Assembly: GCF_918797525.1 (NCBI RefSeq)
Contig: NZ_OU963893.1
Location: 2,418,001 to 2,482,000, forward strand
From: an unidentified bacterial endosymbiont
GTDB lineage: Bacteria; Pseudomonadota; Gammaproteobacteria; Enterobacterales; Enterobacteriaceae
Length of the DNA: 64,000 nucleotides
Reading direction: 5' to 3'
Below, one piece after another: positions 46,453-54,973 of this stretch (within the stretch, counting starts at the first letter, position 1; every line of letters begins with the position of its first letter). The notes beneath the pieces are model-generated. The model was not told the origin of the DNA, did not search any database, and saw only the letters and a program-made list of their open reading frames with translations. A program made the translations under genes and the position numbers.

Positions 46453-47523
46453 ATGGAAATAAAAGTAGCTGTACGTAATTTTACGCCCCCCCTTGCTGAT
46501 GCGCAGCTGGATCGGGGTTTAATTAAGAATGGCGAGCATAAGCAGGCAGCAAAAACGGATGAGGCCAACGCCGCAAGCCAACGCGTAATTAGCGGTCAGG
46601 CTAACCAGAAAGCGGTTCCCGCGAACGTGGAACATGTCGTTCCTGAAATTCGTGTGCCGAGTAAGAAAGCCGGTGACGATACTGCGTCTGCACATCTGGC
46701 GTCGGTGCTGGGTAATTTTTCCACCAATGTGGGGAATCCAGCGGATAAGGCCAAAGCGACTGAGCAGAAGTCCGGTTTCAACATTATTGACAGTAGCCAG
46801 TCATTTTCTGCCCGGTTTAGCAGTGCGGCAGCGGAGGTTGCGCGTGCGCTCCAGACCCTTCGTCGCTCCGAGGCTGCCCAGGCACAGAATGAGACCAACA
46901 TGAGTTATAAACAAGCCCAGTTGAGCGCGGCAAAAAATAATGAAGCTGCGCAGAAGATTGTACAGCGTGCGGCGACCAGTTTCGGCGTCACTGCGCTGGC
47001 GTCTGGCGCGGGGCTGGCAACGCAAATTAAAGGGTTGAACCATTCGAATAAGGCACACCAGACGTTCGGTAAAGAGATGAATAGCCTCAAAGCGCACGGC
47101 AACGAATTAAGTAGCGCCAGCGCGGCCAAACGAGTCAGAAGTGGCAGCGATACGGCGGAGACCCAGCTGCTGCAACGCCAGCCTGATGCGTTATTCGCCG
47201 ATAGTGCTACCCGCAAACTGCAGAATGATGTGCAACAAAACATGGCCTCTAAAACGCAGGCAATGGGTCAGTTTGGCACACAAAACGCGGCTGCGCTCGG
47301 CAACATGGCAGGTGCGCCGACGGAGATTTCGCAAGCTGAGCTGACTAATCAGGCACGTCTTGCTGATACCAGCAAAGGTGTCTATGAGCAAACATCTGCT
47401 CAGAAACAGAAACAGTCCGACGCCGCACTAGAGATGGCGCGACAGATTGCCCAACTGGCGTACGAGATGGTCGCCAGCAAAAATCAGGCTGCGTCATCCG
47501 TTATCTCCAATATTCGCTCATAA
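46453..47523 (+). CDS. sipC: SipC-type minor translocator (SctB)
   Basis: A 356-residue protein, shorter than Salmonella SipC (409). One hydrophobic region (TSFGVTALASGAGLATQIKG) is followed by Gln/Ala-rich coiled coil, ending MARQIAQLAYEMVASKNQAA. Salmonella SipC also nucleates actin through its C terminus; whether that survives cannot be read from sequence alone. Confidence 0.92.
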   Translation: MEIKVAVRNFTPPLADAQLDRGLIKNGEHKQAAKTDEANAASQRVISGQANQKAVPANVEHVVPEIRVPSKKAGDDTASAHLASVLGNFSTNVGNPADKAKATEQKSGFNIIDSSQSFSARFSSAAAEVARALQTLRRSEAAQAQNETNMSYKQAQLSAAKNNEAAQKIVQRAATSFGVTALASGAGLATQIKGLNHSNKAHQTFGKEMNSLKAHGNELSSASAAKRVRSGSDTAETQLLQRQPDALFADSATRKLQNDVQQNMASKTQAMGQFGTQNAAALGNMAGAPTEISQAELTNQARLADTSKGVYEQTSAQKQKQSDAALEMARQIAQLAYEMVASKNQAASSVISNIRS

Positions 47524-47573
47524 CGTAAATGCTATTCCCTCGCAAGAGGGAATATTTAAATGAGGAAATGATT

Positions 47574-48746
47574 ATGGCCGTTTTATCAGGTGCCCGTCCG
47601 GAAAACTACCAGGCTTCACTGAAGCTCCTTCATACGCCCCCACCCCGGGAGGCTGAAACCGCTCTCGGCGGTGACATTCGCGAAGATGCGTCAACTGAAA
47701 GCACCAAGCAAGAGCGTATGAATACGCTAAGGCAACGTGCTGCACAGCACGGACAGGCTGGTCCGTTAAAGACATTCTCGAAAGATAATGCATTATCCTC
47801 TCAACCGCTCGATCATGCCGTAAGGCAAGCGGCCGGGAGCATTGAAAGCAAATTTAGCGCACACCGTGAAGATTTAAGCGCGCTATCGGAAAAGCTTGAA
47901 TATTTTCTGGAACGCCACGCTCAGCGACACCCCCCTAAAACGGATTCCGCGAAAGAGATGATGGCCTGGTGCAGGGGAATGGCAGATAAACATGCTGCGA
48001 GGACGCTTCTGGAGGTCAGCATTCAGAATTCCCCGCTCATAGAAGATGAAGCAAGCGCGCCGGTTGCCTCGCGTTCTGTCGCGGAATATAGCGCGCTACA
48101 GCCGGCGACATTTACCTCCGGCTCCTCCGGTCCACTGTCGAGTGCTCAAATCTGCCAGAACGTTGCTGATGCTATTGCAGATATGAACAAAAACTATCTC
48201 GAAGTGTTTCAGGATGCCGTTGAGTTATACGCCAGCTTTTTCAGCGACTTCTCGGACCTGATGGGTGAGCTTTATAAATTTATTTCTGCAAATGACGATC
48301 GAACCGTCCTCGATGTGCGCGGTTTCGCCAATGCGTTAGATCAATTTCTGGCTAAATATCCCGTTAATCCCCCGAATGCAAACACTACGCTGTTTAGCGG
48401 GACGAAAGAGGAGTGTGAAGCATGGGCTCAGCAATTTGGTCTGGATGCCAGCAAAAGCGTTAAACAGGTAAATGGGCGTTATGTGGTGGTTATCGATACA
48501 TCGTCTGTGCAAAATATCAGGAATTCTCTTAATAATTTAGACAGCCCTTCGCAGGAGTTTAACGTTGCACAATGGCAGGCGTGGCTTGCCAATGTTGATA
48601 TGCAAAAAGAGAGTGTAAATAGCAATATGCAGACACTGACGCAAAAATATGCCAATGCTAGCTCAACGTTCGACAATCTGGTTAAAGTGCTAAGCAGTAC
48701 CATCAGTAGCTTGCTGGACACGGATAAATCGTTTTTTAATATTTAA
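47574..48746 (+). CDS. sipD: SipD-type needle-tip protein (SctA)
   Basis: A 390-residue tip protein, larger than Salmonella SipD (343), with the coiled coil NVADAIADMNKNYLEVFQDA and the C-terminal LDTDKSFFNI typical of SipD/IpaD. ATG 47574 is preferred because GAGGA is properly spaced; ATG 47568 is too close to it. Confidence 0.94.
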   Translation: MAVLSGARPENYQASLKLLHTPPPREAETALGGDIREDASTESTKQERMNTLRQRAAQHGQAGPLKTFSKDNALSSQPLDHAVRQAAGSIESKFSAHREDLSALSEKLEYFLERHAQRHPPKTDSAKEMMAWCRGMADKHAARTLLEVSIQNSPLIEDEASAPVASRSVAEYSALQPATFTSGSSGPLSSAQICQNVADAIADMNKNYLEVFQDAVELYASFFSDFSDLMGELYKFISANDDRTVLDVRGFANALDQFLAKYPVNPPNANTTLFSGTKEECEAWAQQFGLDASKSVKQVNGRYVVVIDTSSVQNIRNSLNNLDSPSQEFNVAQWQAWLANVDMQKESVNSNMQTLTQKYANASSTFDNLVKVLSSTISSLLDTDKSFFNI

Positions 48747-48755
48747 GGAGGGACT

Positions 48756-50753
48756 ATGGGAGAGATAAATAACGTAAGGTCAATGCCAGTCATGTCTTAT
48801 CCTGCGACGGCAGGCCCTTCAGCTCATTCACGTTCCGTTGGCGGACGTGTACAACGGGTGAGTAATTCCACCGCCAAACTGGCCACGGGGAGAACAAAAA
48901 AAACGAATTCTGACGATGTTATGGATAAAATCAAAGTGACTCTCCAGAGCGCACCGAGGGCCGGGGGCAGATCATCCTCTGGTACTGGATCTGAAGGTGG
49001 AAATCATGCGTCCTCCCGTCAGGCTTTTAATCAAATTCCATCGGGGGAAGCGTTTCGCCATACCACTGCTGAAGCGGCAGTGCAATTTGCCTATGCAGAC
49101 AATCCCACCGTTCTGAGCGTTATTGAGAGTAACGCAGCTGCGCGGGCAACGATTGAATCCATTGCGATGCTCTATATGCAGGCAAAAGAGAGCCTTGTCG
49201 AAGGCGAAGCGGGAGAGCAACAGACAGTAAAGCTTGCGCAGCTCGAAAGCATAATGCAAAAAATCTCGTTATTTATTGCCAAAGATGGCGCGGGCGAAAA
49301 ATCAGTACTCGGTGAGGGGACTGAGGTTAATATCGAAAAATTTAATCAGTTTAAAGCGCTCAAAAATCAGTTGGCACTCTTCACAGAACGAACCGCCGGA
49401 ACCAGCTTTAACAAAGGGGTATCTCAGGCGGTTGCCGATCATCTCCGTGATATACCCAATCTTGACGCAACGCGTATCGAGGCATTTTTCCGCGACCCTG
49501 CGAAATATGAGTTGAATGCGATGATTGAAACCAATAGCGGCACCCACAATGCCGATGCCTTTACCCGCTTCCAACAGCGCTTTGGGCTGGAAACAACCCT
49601 CCTCGATCTGCTGAAATATGACGATCAAGCAGGGCCGACGCCCACCGCCTCTGCGGACACTGCGCCACCGCAGGCAGAGAACAGAAACAGTGGCGGAAAT
49701 ACCTATCATATTGTGAATAATTTTTACGATAGTCACGATCGTGTAGATAGCCATAATGTCACGTTAACCTACGCACCTCAGCTATCGTCAACGTTCACCG
49801 CGCCAGCGTCCTCCGTGCCGCAAAATGACACCAGGAATACTGCGCCGGGTAACGAGACAGGTGGTGGTCCCCGTGACGTAAACGCACAATCCGATGCGAC
49901 AACCGCCCTGCATTCACAGCAACAGTCGACGCTCATGGCGCCGCCTGGCGGCGCGAGCCAGGCAAACCTCGTCAAGGAGGCCGCTGCTCCTTTGGTGACG
50001 GTACACTCTCCGGAACTGAAGAAACCTTCTGAAATAGTTATGACGCCGACAGCGTCAAGAACAGCACCGCCTAAAATCCAGCCTGACGCGCCATCTGTTC
50101 GTGGTTTTGTACCAACGGCAGCAAGCTTCTCTGGTCTGCCGCGTTCAGGTCAAGCGGGGCTCTATTCCTCAACTACATTCAAAGGGAGCGCAGGCTCAGC
50201 AACGTATCTCGGTGAATTTAACGGGCCAACAAACAAACAGGATGCCACCCTGCGCAACCTGTTTCAGAATATGTTCCCTGATAGCCCGGTTCAGTCACAA
50301 CCACAACGCGCATCGTCATCGGCTCCGGCCCCCGATGCACTAACCTCTAACGAAGCTACCAGGGAAAATCTCACGCGTAACAGTACGCCGATAAACAACA
50401 CGCGCTCCTCTGGCATGGGTCGGACCATGCAGCAAGTTTTGACAGCCGACACGGCTACCAGGCTGGCTTCCGCAACGAGCAGTGTAGACAGTTTACGGCC
50501 TATAAAGAGCAGTTTTTCAGGGCAGGGCTCTTATCTTGATTCCAGTCGGAAAATGATGGTGGGATCAACCGGGTCAGCGACGCACTTAGGTTATTTTGAC
50601 GGGCCTACGCACCGGCAAAACGTAACAAAACAAGTGCACGCAAAACCGCAGAAACCACAGGTTAACCACGTGGTTAGAGATAATAACCAAAGCGAGAACC
50701 GAGAGGCAGTTAAGAGCGCGGCGCGCCCAAATGCGAAGCCAGAAGGGGTGTAA
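48756..50753 (+). CDS. Large unrecognised protein at the sipA position, candidate T3SS effector
   Basis: A 665-residue hydrophilic protein directly after sipD (AAGGAGG before the ATG). Residues 1-95 are low-complexity, Ser/Gly/Arg-rich, with no export signal. Residues 95-290 look folded and helical (ATIESIAMLYMQAKESL, LDATRIEAFFRDPAKYELNA). Residues 310-340 (TYHIVNNFYDSHDRVDSHNV) recall the Asn/Ser/His heptads in the middle of SipA. Two copies of a module with GSAGSATYLGEFNGPTNKQ and GSTGSATHLGYFDGPTHRQ lie at about 457-495 and 586-621 in a disordered C-terminal half. The actin-binding C terminus of SipA is not visible. Either a strongly diverged SipA or a different effector; secretion is inferred from position. 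Confidence 0.7.
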   Translation: MGEINNVRSMPVMSYPATAGPSAHSRSVGGRVQRVSNSTAKLATGRTKKTNSDDVMDKIKVTLQSAPRAGGRSSSGTGSEGGNHASSRQAFNQIPSGEAFRHTTAEAAVQFAYADNPTVLSVIESNAAARATIESIAMLYMQAKESLVEGEAGEQQTVKLAQLESIMQKISLFIAKDGAGEKSVLGEGTEVNIEKFNQFKALKNQLALFTERTAGTSFNKGVSQAVADHLRDIPNLDATRIEAFFRDPAKYELNAMIETNSGTHNADAFTRFQQRFGLETTLLDLLKYDDQAGPTPTASADTAPPQAENRNSGGNTYHIVNNFYDSHDRVDSHNVTLTYAPQLSSTFTAPASSVPQNDTRNTAPGNETGGGPRDVNAQSDATTALHSQQQSTLMAPPGGASQANLVKEAAAPLVTVHSPELKKPSEIVMTPTASRTAPPKIQPDAPSVRGFVPTAASFSGLPRSGQAGLYSSTTFKGSAGSATYLGEFNGPTNKQDATLRNLFQNMFPDSPVQSQPQRASSSAPAPDALTSNEATRENLTRNSTPINNTRSSGMGRTMQQVLTADTATRLASATSSVDSLRPIKSSFSGQGSYLDSSRKMMVGSTGSATHLGYFDGPTHRQNVTKQVHAKPQKPQVNHVVRDNNQSENREAVKSAARPNAKPEGV

Positions 50754-50775
50754 AGCATCGACAATGATATAAACG

Positions 50776-50831
50776 CTCCCGTAATACGCTTTGCTGCACC
50801 CATCTAACGGCAACAAGCGGGTTTACGGGAG
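50776..50831. terminator. Long imperfect hairpin after the sip operon
   Basis: CTCCCGTAA (50776-50784) pairs with TTACGGGAG (50823-50831), and an inner stem pairs GCTT with AAGC and neighbouring bases around a loop near 50800. No T tract follows, so Rho-independent termination is uncertain. It marks the end of the inv-spa-sip run. Confidence 0.5.
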
Positions 50832-51007
50832 ACCAGGCACGTAGCTCCGGGATAAATTAATTTACTGCAGTTCACAGGGACAGCTATCTGGCGCGCGGCA
50901 ATTTTAAAAAAATGTCATATAATGTAGAGGTTAACGCAATAACGCAGGAAATGTATCAGAGTGGGTGCAGAATCCTTTTACCCTGAATCCGTGGACGGGA
51001 GTGGAAC

Positions 51008-52048
51008 ATGACAATCATACGCAATGCCTTTACCCGCAACGCCGCTGTCATTCTCTCTCTCTTTATTGCTCCCGCTTACGCTGTCAATAGCTTGACAGGT
51101 GCGGGCGGTACGTTCCCGGCACCCATTTATGCGAAATGGGCTGATGAATATCGCAAAGCAAGCGGTACCAGAGTAAATTACCAGGGCATTGGTTCCTCGG
51201 GCGGCCTCAGGCAAATAAATGCCGGAACTATCGATTTCGCGGGCACTGATATTCCTTTAAAAGACGAAGACCTGGACGCAATGCAGCTTTTTCAGTTCCC
51301 TGCGGTTATCGGTGGCGTTGTGCTAGCCGTTAATATCCCGGGTATCGCTTCCGGAGAGTTAATTCTTAGTGGACCGGTGCTGGGAGATATTTATCTGGGC
51401 AACATCAAAAGATGGAATGATCCGGCTATCGCGAGGCTAAATCCGGCGCGTAAATTGCCAAATATTCCTGTGGCAGTTATTCGTCGCGCTGACGGCGCCG
51501 GAACCACCTATGTCTTTACCCGCTATTTGTCAAAAGTTAATCCTGAATGGGAAAAGAGGGTGGGCACTGGCGCCACCGTTAACTGGCCGACCGGCATGGG
51601 CGGGAAGGGGAACAGTGGCGTTGCTGCATTTGTACAGCGTGTGCGTGGCGCCATTGGCTTCGTCGAATACACTTACGCAAAGCCCGATAATATGGCCTAC
51701 AGCAGAATGATCAATGCCGACGGAAAAGTGGTGAGTCCAAATGAAGCAGCATTTAGCGCTGCAGGCAACGGTGCGGACTGGAGCAAAACGTTCGCTGTGG
51801 ATCTCACTAACCAGAAAGGGGTAGATGCGTGGCCAATAACAGCTGCAACATTTATTTTACTTCATAAGCAACAGAAAAATGCGGCCAGAGGAAGCGGCGT
51901 ACTTCACTTTTTTGACTGGTCATTCAACAACGGTCAGCGGCTGGCCCTGGCACTGGATTATGCGATGTTGCCTGATTCGGTTCTTAACAAGATTCGGACC
52001 GCCTGGAATAAAAACATCACAGACAGCAATGGCAAGGCGCTTTACTGA
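51008..52048 (+). CDS. PstS-type periplasmic phosphate-binding protein (orphan)
   Basis: A 346-residue protein with signal peptide ([12 protein letters not shown]) and the PstS phosphate-site blocks [29 protein letters not shown] and DFAGTDIPL. PstS normally feeds the PstCAB transporter, but no pstC, pstA or pstB is near. It may be a second receptor for the chromosomal transporter or a phosphate sensor. A TATAAT lies at 50918-50923, next to a weak Pho-box-like TGTCAT. GGGAG precedes the ATG. Confidence 0.93.
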   Translation: MTIIRNAFTRNAAVILSLFIAPAYAVNSLTGAGGTFPAPIYAKWADEYRKASGTRVNYQGIGSSGGLRQINAGTIDFAGTDIPLKDEDLDAMQLFQFPAVIGGVVLAVNIPGIASGELILSGPVLGDIYLGNIKRWNDPAIARLNPARKLPNIPVAVIRRADGAGTTYVFTRYLSKVNPEWEKRVGTGATVNWPTGMGGKGNSGVAAFVQRVRGAIGFVEYTYAKPDNMAYSRMINADGKVVSPNEAAFSAAGNGADWSKTFAVDLTNQKGVDAWPITAATFILLHKQQKNAARGSGVLHFFDWSFNNGQRLALALDYAMLPDSVLNKIRTAWNKNITDSNGKALY

Positions 52049-52546
52049 GAGGTATATCTGGCAATAACCTAAATTTATTTCCTGTGTGACTACCCTTCTT
52101 TTCTACATCCAACTTAACATCTCATGCACATTCATTGGCTGTTTATTTCAAACAACATATTCAATGTAAAAAACTGTAATTATCAGATTAAGAATTGAGT
52201 AAAGCGCCACCTCGTTTAGCCGATGTTTATAATACCTGTTTTATGGTTAATTTGAATCATGAAAAAAGTAGCTTAGTGGTATGGGCAACATATCGCTATA
52301 GACTATTAGCCTTAATTTACTAAGGAGGCAGAATACTATCGTGATACCAAAAAGCCTTAATCTGGCTAGCATCTTATCATTTGATGTCTGAAACAAAATG
52401 TTTTGGATTTGTTAATTTTACTTTAAATCCATTCAGTGCAAAAGATATAAAAATAAAAGGCGGGAATTATCCACTACTTATCGGTAGCGCAGGGCGTAAA
52501 GCTAGAAAACCCCCCTGCACGTCTTCACTTACATAAGGATACATAT
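52049..52546 (+). promoter_or_regulatory. hilA upstream regulatory region
   Basis: About 500 AT-rich bases with no gene. In Salmonella the long AT-rich hilA leader is silenced by H-NS and bound by HilD, HilC and RtsA; the same role is inferred. A strong ribosome site AAGGAGG at 52322-52328 precedes only a 16-codon GTG frame (52341-52391), a possible leader peptide or remnant. hilD, which precedes hilA in Salmonella, is absent. Confidence 0.45.
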
Positions 52547-53350
52547 ATGGAATATAAATTCGAAAACTATCTTCTCCGGGATGGTTATGCTCTCTTATGT
52601 GCTGGTAAAGATATTTCTCTGCCGCCGAAAGAACTGGCTGTTTTATCATTACTAGTGAGAAATGCTGGTGAGATGGTTACTAAAGATCAGCTGATAGAGG
52701 AGGTCTGGCACGGGGGAATAGTCTCGGATGAGTCTCTGACGCGTTGTATTTATGCGTTGCGGCGCTATCTGGGCGAAGGCAAAAACACCCGCTATATCGA
52801 TACAGTTTATGGTAAAGGTTATCGGTTTACCGCGGAGGTTGAGATTGTTGAAAGTGCGTCGCGAAGAAGTAAAGAACCTGAAGCGGGATGTAAAATCGCA
52901 CTTTTTCCCTTCGAGATGGCAGATATGATGGCATCAAGATCGCTTCATGATTATCTGCTCAATCGCCTCTTTTTCTTAAAGATGGTTTCGGATACGCCGC
53001 TGGAAATCATCTCATCGTTAGCAACGCGACATTGCTATGATCATAGCAGCAGTATGCAATTGATAAACAGGATGAAAGTTGACTATTACATCTCTGGCAT
53101 TGAAATCAGTGGTCATACCGGTACGTTAATCAGCCTGGAGCTGGTGAGAGCAGAAGATCACGCGATTTTGCAGCGTAAAGATATTCAATTTAAGAAAGCT
53201 TGCCCTGAAGAATACTGGCTTCAGTGCCAATATATCTATGAAATTCTATCAGATATACACCCTGATGTTAGAGAGATGCCGCGTTGTCAATCAGAATTCA
53301 ACAAGCTATTCCATCGGGAGTATGCATCGAGATTAGGCTGTGTCCCTTAA
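52547..53350 (+). CDS. hilA: Short HilA-type T3SS master regulator, last codons replaced by an IS
   Basis: A 267-residue protein with an OmpR/CadC-type winged helix (residues 1-105: LPPKELAVLSLLVRNAGEMV, SLTRCIYALRRYL, YIDTVYGKGYRFT) and the following domain with VDYYISGIEISGHTGTLISL, as in HilA. Salmonella HilA is 553 residues and carries a TPR half; here it is missing. The IS at 53336 adds only GCVP and a stop. Removing the IS and one TA restores SRLI and a TGA, so the short form predates the insertion. HilA activates inv/spa, sic/sip and prg/org promoters; whether the short protein is active is unknown. AAGGATA precedes the ATG. Confidence 0.88.
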   Translation: MEYKFENYLLRDGYALLCAGKDISLPPKELAVLSLLVRNAGEMVTKDQLIEEVWHGGIVSDESLTRCIYALRRYLGEGKNTRYIDTVYGKGYRFTAEVEIVESASRRSKEPEAGCKIALFPFEMADMMASRSLHDYLLNRLFFLKMVSDTPLEIISSLATRHCYDHSSSMQLINRMKVDYYISGIEISGHTGTLISLELVRAEDHAILQRKDIQFKKACPEEYWLQCQYIYEILSDIHPDVREMPRCQSEFNKLFHREYASRLGCVP

Positions 53351-53395
53351 TCGTTTGAGCTATAGTAACTGTCTGTTTCCACAACATATTGAACT

Positions 53396-53845
53396 ATGGC
53401 TCGCTACGACCTTCCTGATGAAGCATGGATTATCATCCAGCCTTTATTGCCTGCTGAACCCGTATCTCCACGGGCCGGACGCCCATGGGCTGAGCATCGT
53501 AAAATTATCAACGGTATGTTCTGGGTGTTGTGTTCCGGGGCTCCGTGGCGTGATTTACCTGAACGATATGGACCATGGAAAACGGTTTATAACCGCTTTA
53601 ACCGGTGGTCAAAATCAGGTGTTATTAACATTATTTTCAACAGGTTGCTTTCGCTACTTGATGCCAGCAATCTTGTTGACTGGTCTGCTACGGCGCTGGA
53701 TGGCAGCAATATCCGGGCGTTGAAATGTGCTGCCGGGGCTCAAAAAAACATCCCGATATCGCCGGAGATAATGGGCTGGGTCGCTCTCGCGGTGGTTTTG
53801 GCACCAAAATCCATCTGGCGACAGACGGAAACGGTCTTCCGTTAA
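53396..53845 (+). CDS. IS5-family transposase, first frame (OrfA)
   Basis: A 149-residue product with the DUF4096-type N terminus (LPDEAWIIIQPLLPAEPVS, GRPWAEHRKIINGMFWVL) and the first catalytic Asp (SATALDGSNIRAL). A_AAA_AAC within CAAAAAAAC at 53741-53749 is a canonical -1 slip site leading into the second frame. Confidence 0.9.
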   Translation: MARYDLPDEAWIIIQPLLPAEPVSPRAGRPWAEHRKIINGMFWVLCSGAPWRDLPERYGPWKTVYNRFNRWSKSGVINIIFNRLLSLLDASNLVDWSATALDGSNIRALKCAAGAQKNIPISPEIMGWVALAVVLAPKSIWRQTETVFR

Positions 53846-54240
53846 ACATAGTGCTGAGTCCCGGACAGGCTCACGAAAGCCAGTTCGCGCAACGTCTTCT
53901 CGACGGTATTGGTGTTCAGCGCCAGAACGGCAGCATGAAACGCCGTGGCCATGCGGTACTGGCCGACAAAGCGTACTCCGGGCATGCGTTACGCAACGAA
54001 CTGAAAAGCAAAGGTATAAAAGCAGTCATTCCCCGAAAATCAAATGAGAAAATGGCATTGGATGGGCGTTCACAGCTCGATCGTAATGCGTACCGCAATC
54101 GCAACGTTGTTGAGCGATGTTTTGGTCGCCTGAAAGAATACCGTCGCATAGCGACGCGTTACGACAAAACGGCGAGAAATTATCTGGCGATGGTGAAGCT
54201 GGGCTGCATCCGGCTCTTTTATCAACGACTATATAATTAA
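53725..54240 (+). CDS. IS5-family transposase, second frame (OrfB)
   Basis: Supplies the rest of the DDE domain: RGGFGTKIHLATDGNGLPL, second Asp in VLADKAYSGHALRNEL and Glu in NVVERCFGRLKEYRRIATRY. Probably made as a fusion with OrfA by -1 frameshifting at 53741-53749 rather than from its own start. Confidence 0.9.
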   Translation: MCCRGSKKHPDIAGDNGLGRSRGGFGTKIHLATDGNGLPLNIVLSPGQAHESQFAQRLLDGIGVQRQNGSMKRRGHAVLADKAYSGHALRNELKSKGIKAVIPRKSNEKMALDGRSQLDRNAYRNRNVVERCFGRLKEYRRIATRYDKTARNYLAMVKLGCIRLFYQRLYN

Positions 54241-54277
54241 GGGACACAGCCTAATCTGAGCTATCACCCTTTATGAT

Positions 54278-54314
54278 AAAGAGGCTTGCTTAATGATGAA
54301 TAACAAGCCTCTTT
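54278..54314. terminator. Bidirectional terminator between hilA and ssrB
   Basis: Stem AAAGAGGCTTG (54278-54288) and CAAGCCTCTTT (54304-54314) with a 15-base loop, followed by TATATCTTT. Lies between convergent hilA (with its IS) and ssrB. Confidence 0.85.
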
Positions 54315-54320
54315 ATATCT

Positions 54321-54962
54321 TTACATCCAGGTTATTAATCCGAGGCGCTGTGCGCAATTCATCAATTCGGTAACCTTATGGACATTTAACTTGCGCATGA
54401 TGTTGAGACGATGTGTTTCAACCGTCTTGATGCTAATATGGAGTTGTTCACCAATAAGAGCGTTGGTATTTCCTTCGATAATGAGCTTAAGCACCTGTCG
54501 TTCTCTGGCTGTAAGTATGGGCCGCGTGTCATCTTTTTCACTTAGGGCTTTATCGATAGCATCGCGATTCAGCGTTGGGTCGATAAAAGGCTGATTCACC
54601 GCCAGCATTTGCAATGCGCTTAATATCGTTTGCTGGCTACTGCTCTTCAAAACATAACCATCAGCACCTGCGCGCAGAGCGCGAACTGCCATAAATTCTT
54701 CGTTATGAGCGCTGTAGATAAGAATGCGCATTTCAGGCCAGCGTCGGCGTAATTGAGGGATTAACTCCATTCCATTGATACCGGGTAATCCGAGGTCCAG
54801 AATAATAATGTTAGGTTCACTGGCAATACAGGCGTTATAGACGTCACGTCCATCAACAGTATGGCCGCTTATTTCGAAGCGAGGGTAGGGAGCCAGGAGA
54901 GTGGAAATACCATGTACGATCAGTTCATGATCATCCACTATCAGAATTTTGTGGTTGGTCAT
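54321..54962 (-). CDS. ssrB: SsrB-type response regulator of SPI-2
   Basis: A 213-residue NarL/FixJ-family regulator: receiver domain with VDDHE and phospho-acceptor Asp56 (IILDLGLPGING), then a LuxR-type helix-turn-helix (LTARERQVLKLIIEGNTNAL, HISIKTVETHRLNIMRKLNV), as in SsrB (212). Start chosen at 54962, because the ATG at 54968 is too close to AAGAG. It activates ssa/sse promoters in Salmonella. It lies just downstream of ssrA on the same strand. Confidence 0.95.
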   Translation of the reverse strand: MTNHKILIVDDHELIVHGISTLLAPYPRFEISGHTVDGRDVYNACIASEPNIIILDLGLPGINGMELIPQLRRRWPEMRILIYSAHNEEFMAVRALRAGADGYVLKSSSQQTILSALQMLAVNQPFIDPTLNRDAIDKALSEKDDTRPILTARERQVLKLIIEGNTNALIGEQLHISIKTVETHRLNIMRKLNVHKVTELMNCAQRLGLITWM

Positions 54963-54973
54963 TATCATTACTC

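Larger units (their letters stand above)
53336..54251 (+). mobile_element. IS5-family insertion sequence (IS427-like), 916 bp
   Basis: Perfect 16-base terminal inverted repeats GGCTGTGTCCCTTAAT (53336-53351) and its complement at 54236-54251. The flanks carry a TA duplication (53334-53335 and 54252-54253). Two overlapping frames encode a DDE transposase joined by frameshift. It appears intact and lies in the 3' end of hilA. Confidence 0.95.

Noticed and set aside
50910..50930. Pho box upstream of the PstS-type gene
   Set aside because: Only one half-site (TGTCAT) is good; the second repeat and its spacing do not fit, so it is mentioned but not called.
53336..54251. IS insertion as the cause of the short hilA
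   Set aside because: Reconstructing the empty site gives a stop two codons beyond the insertion point, so the IS did not remove the TPR half.
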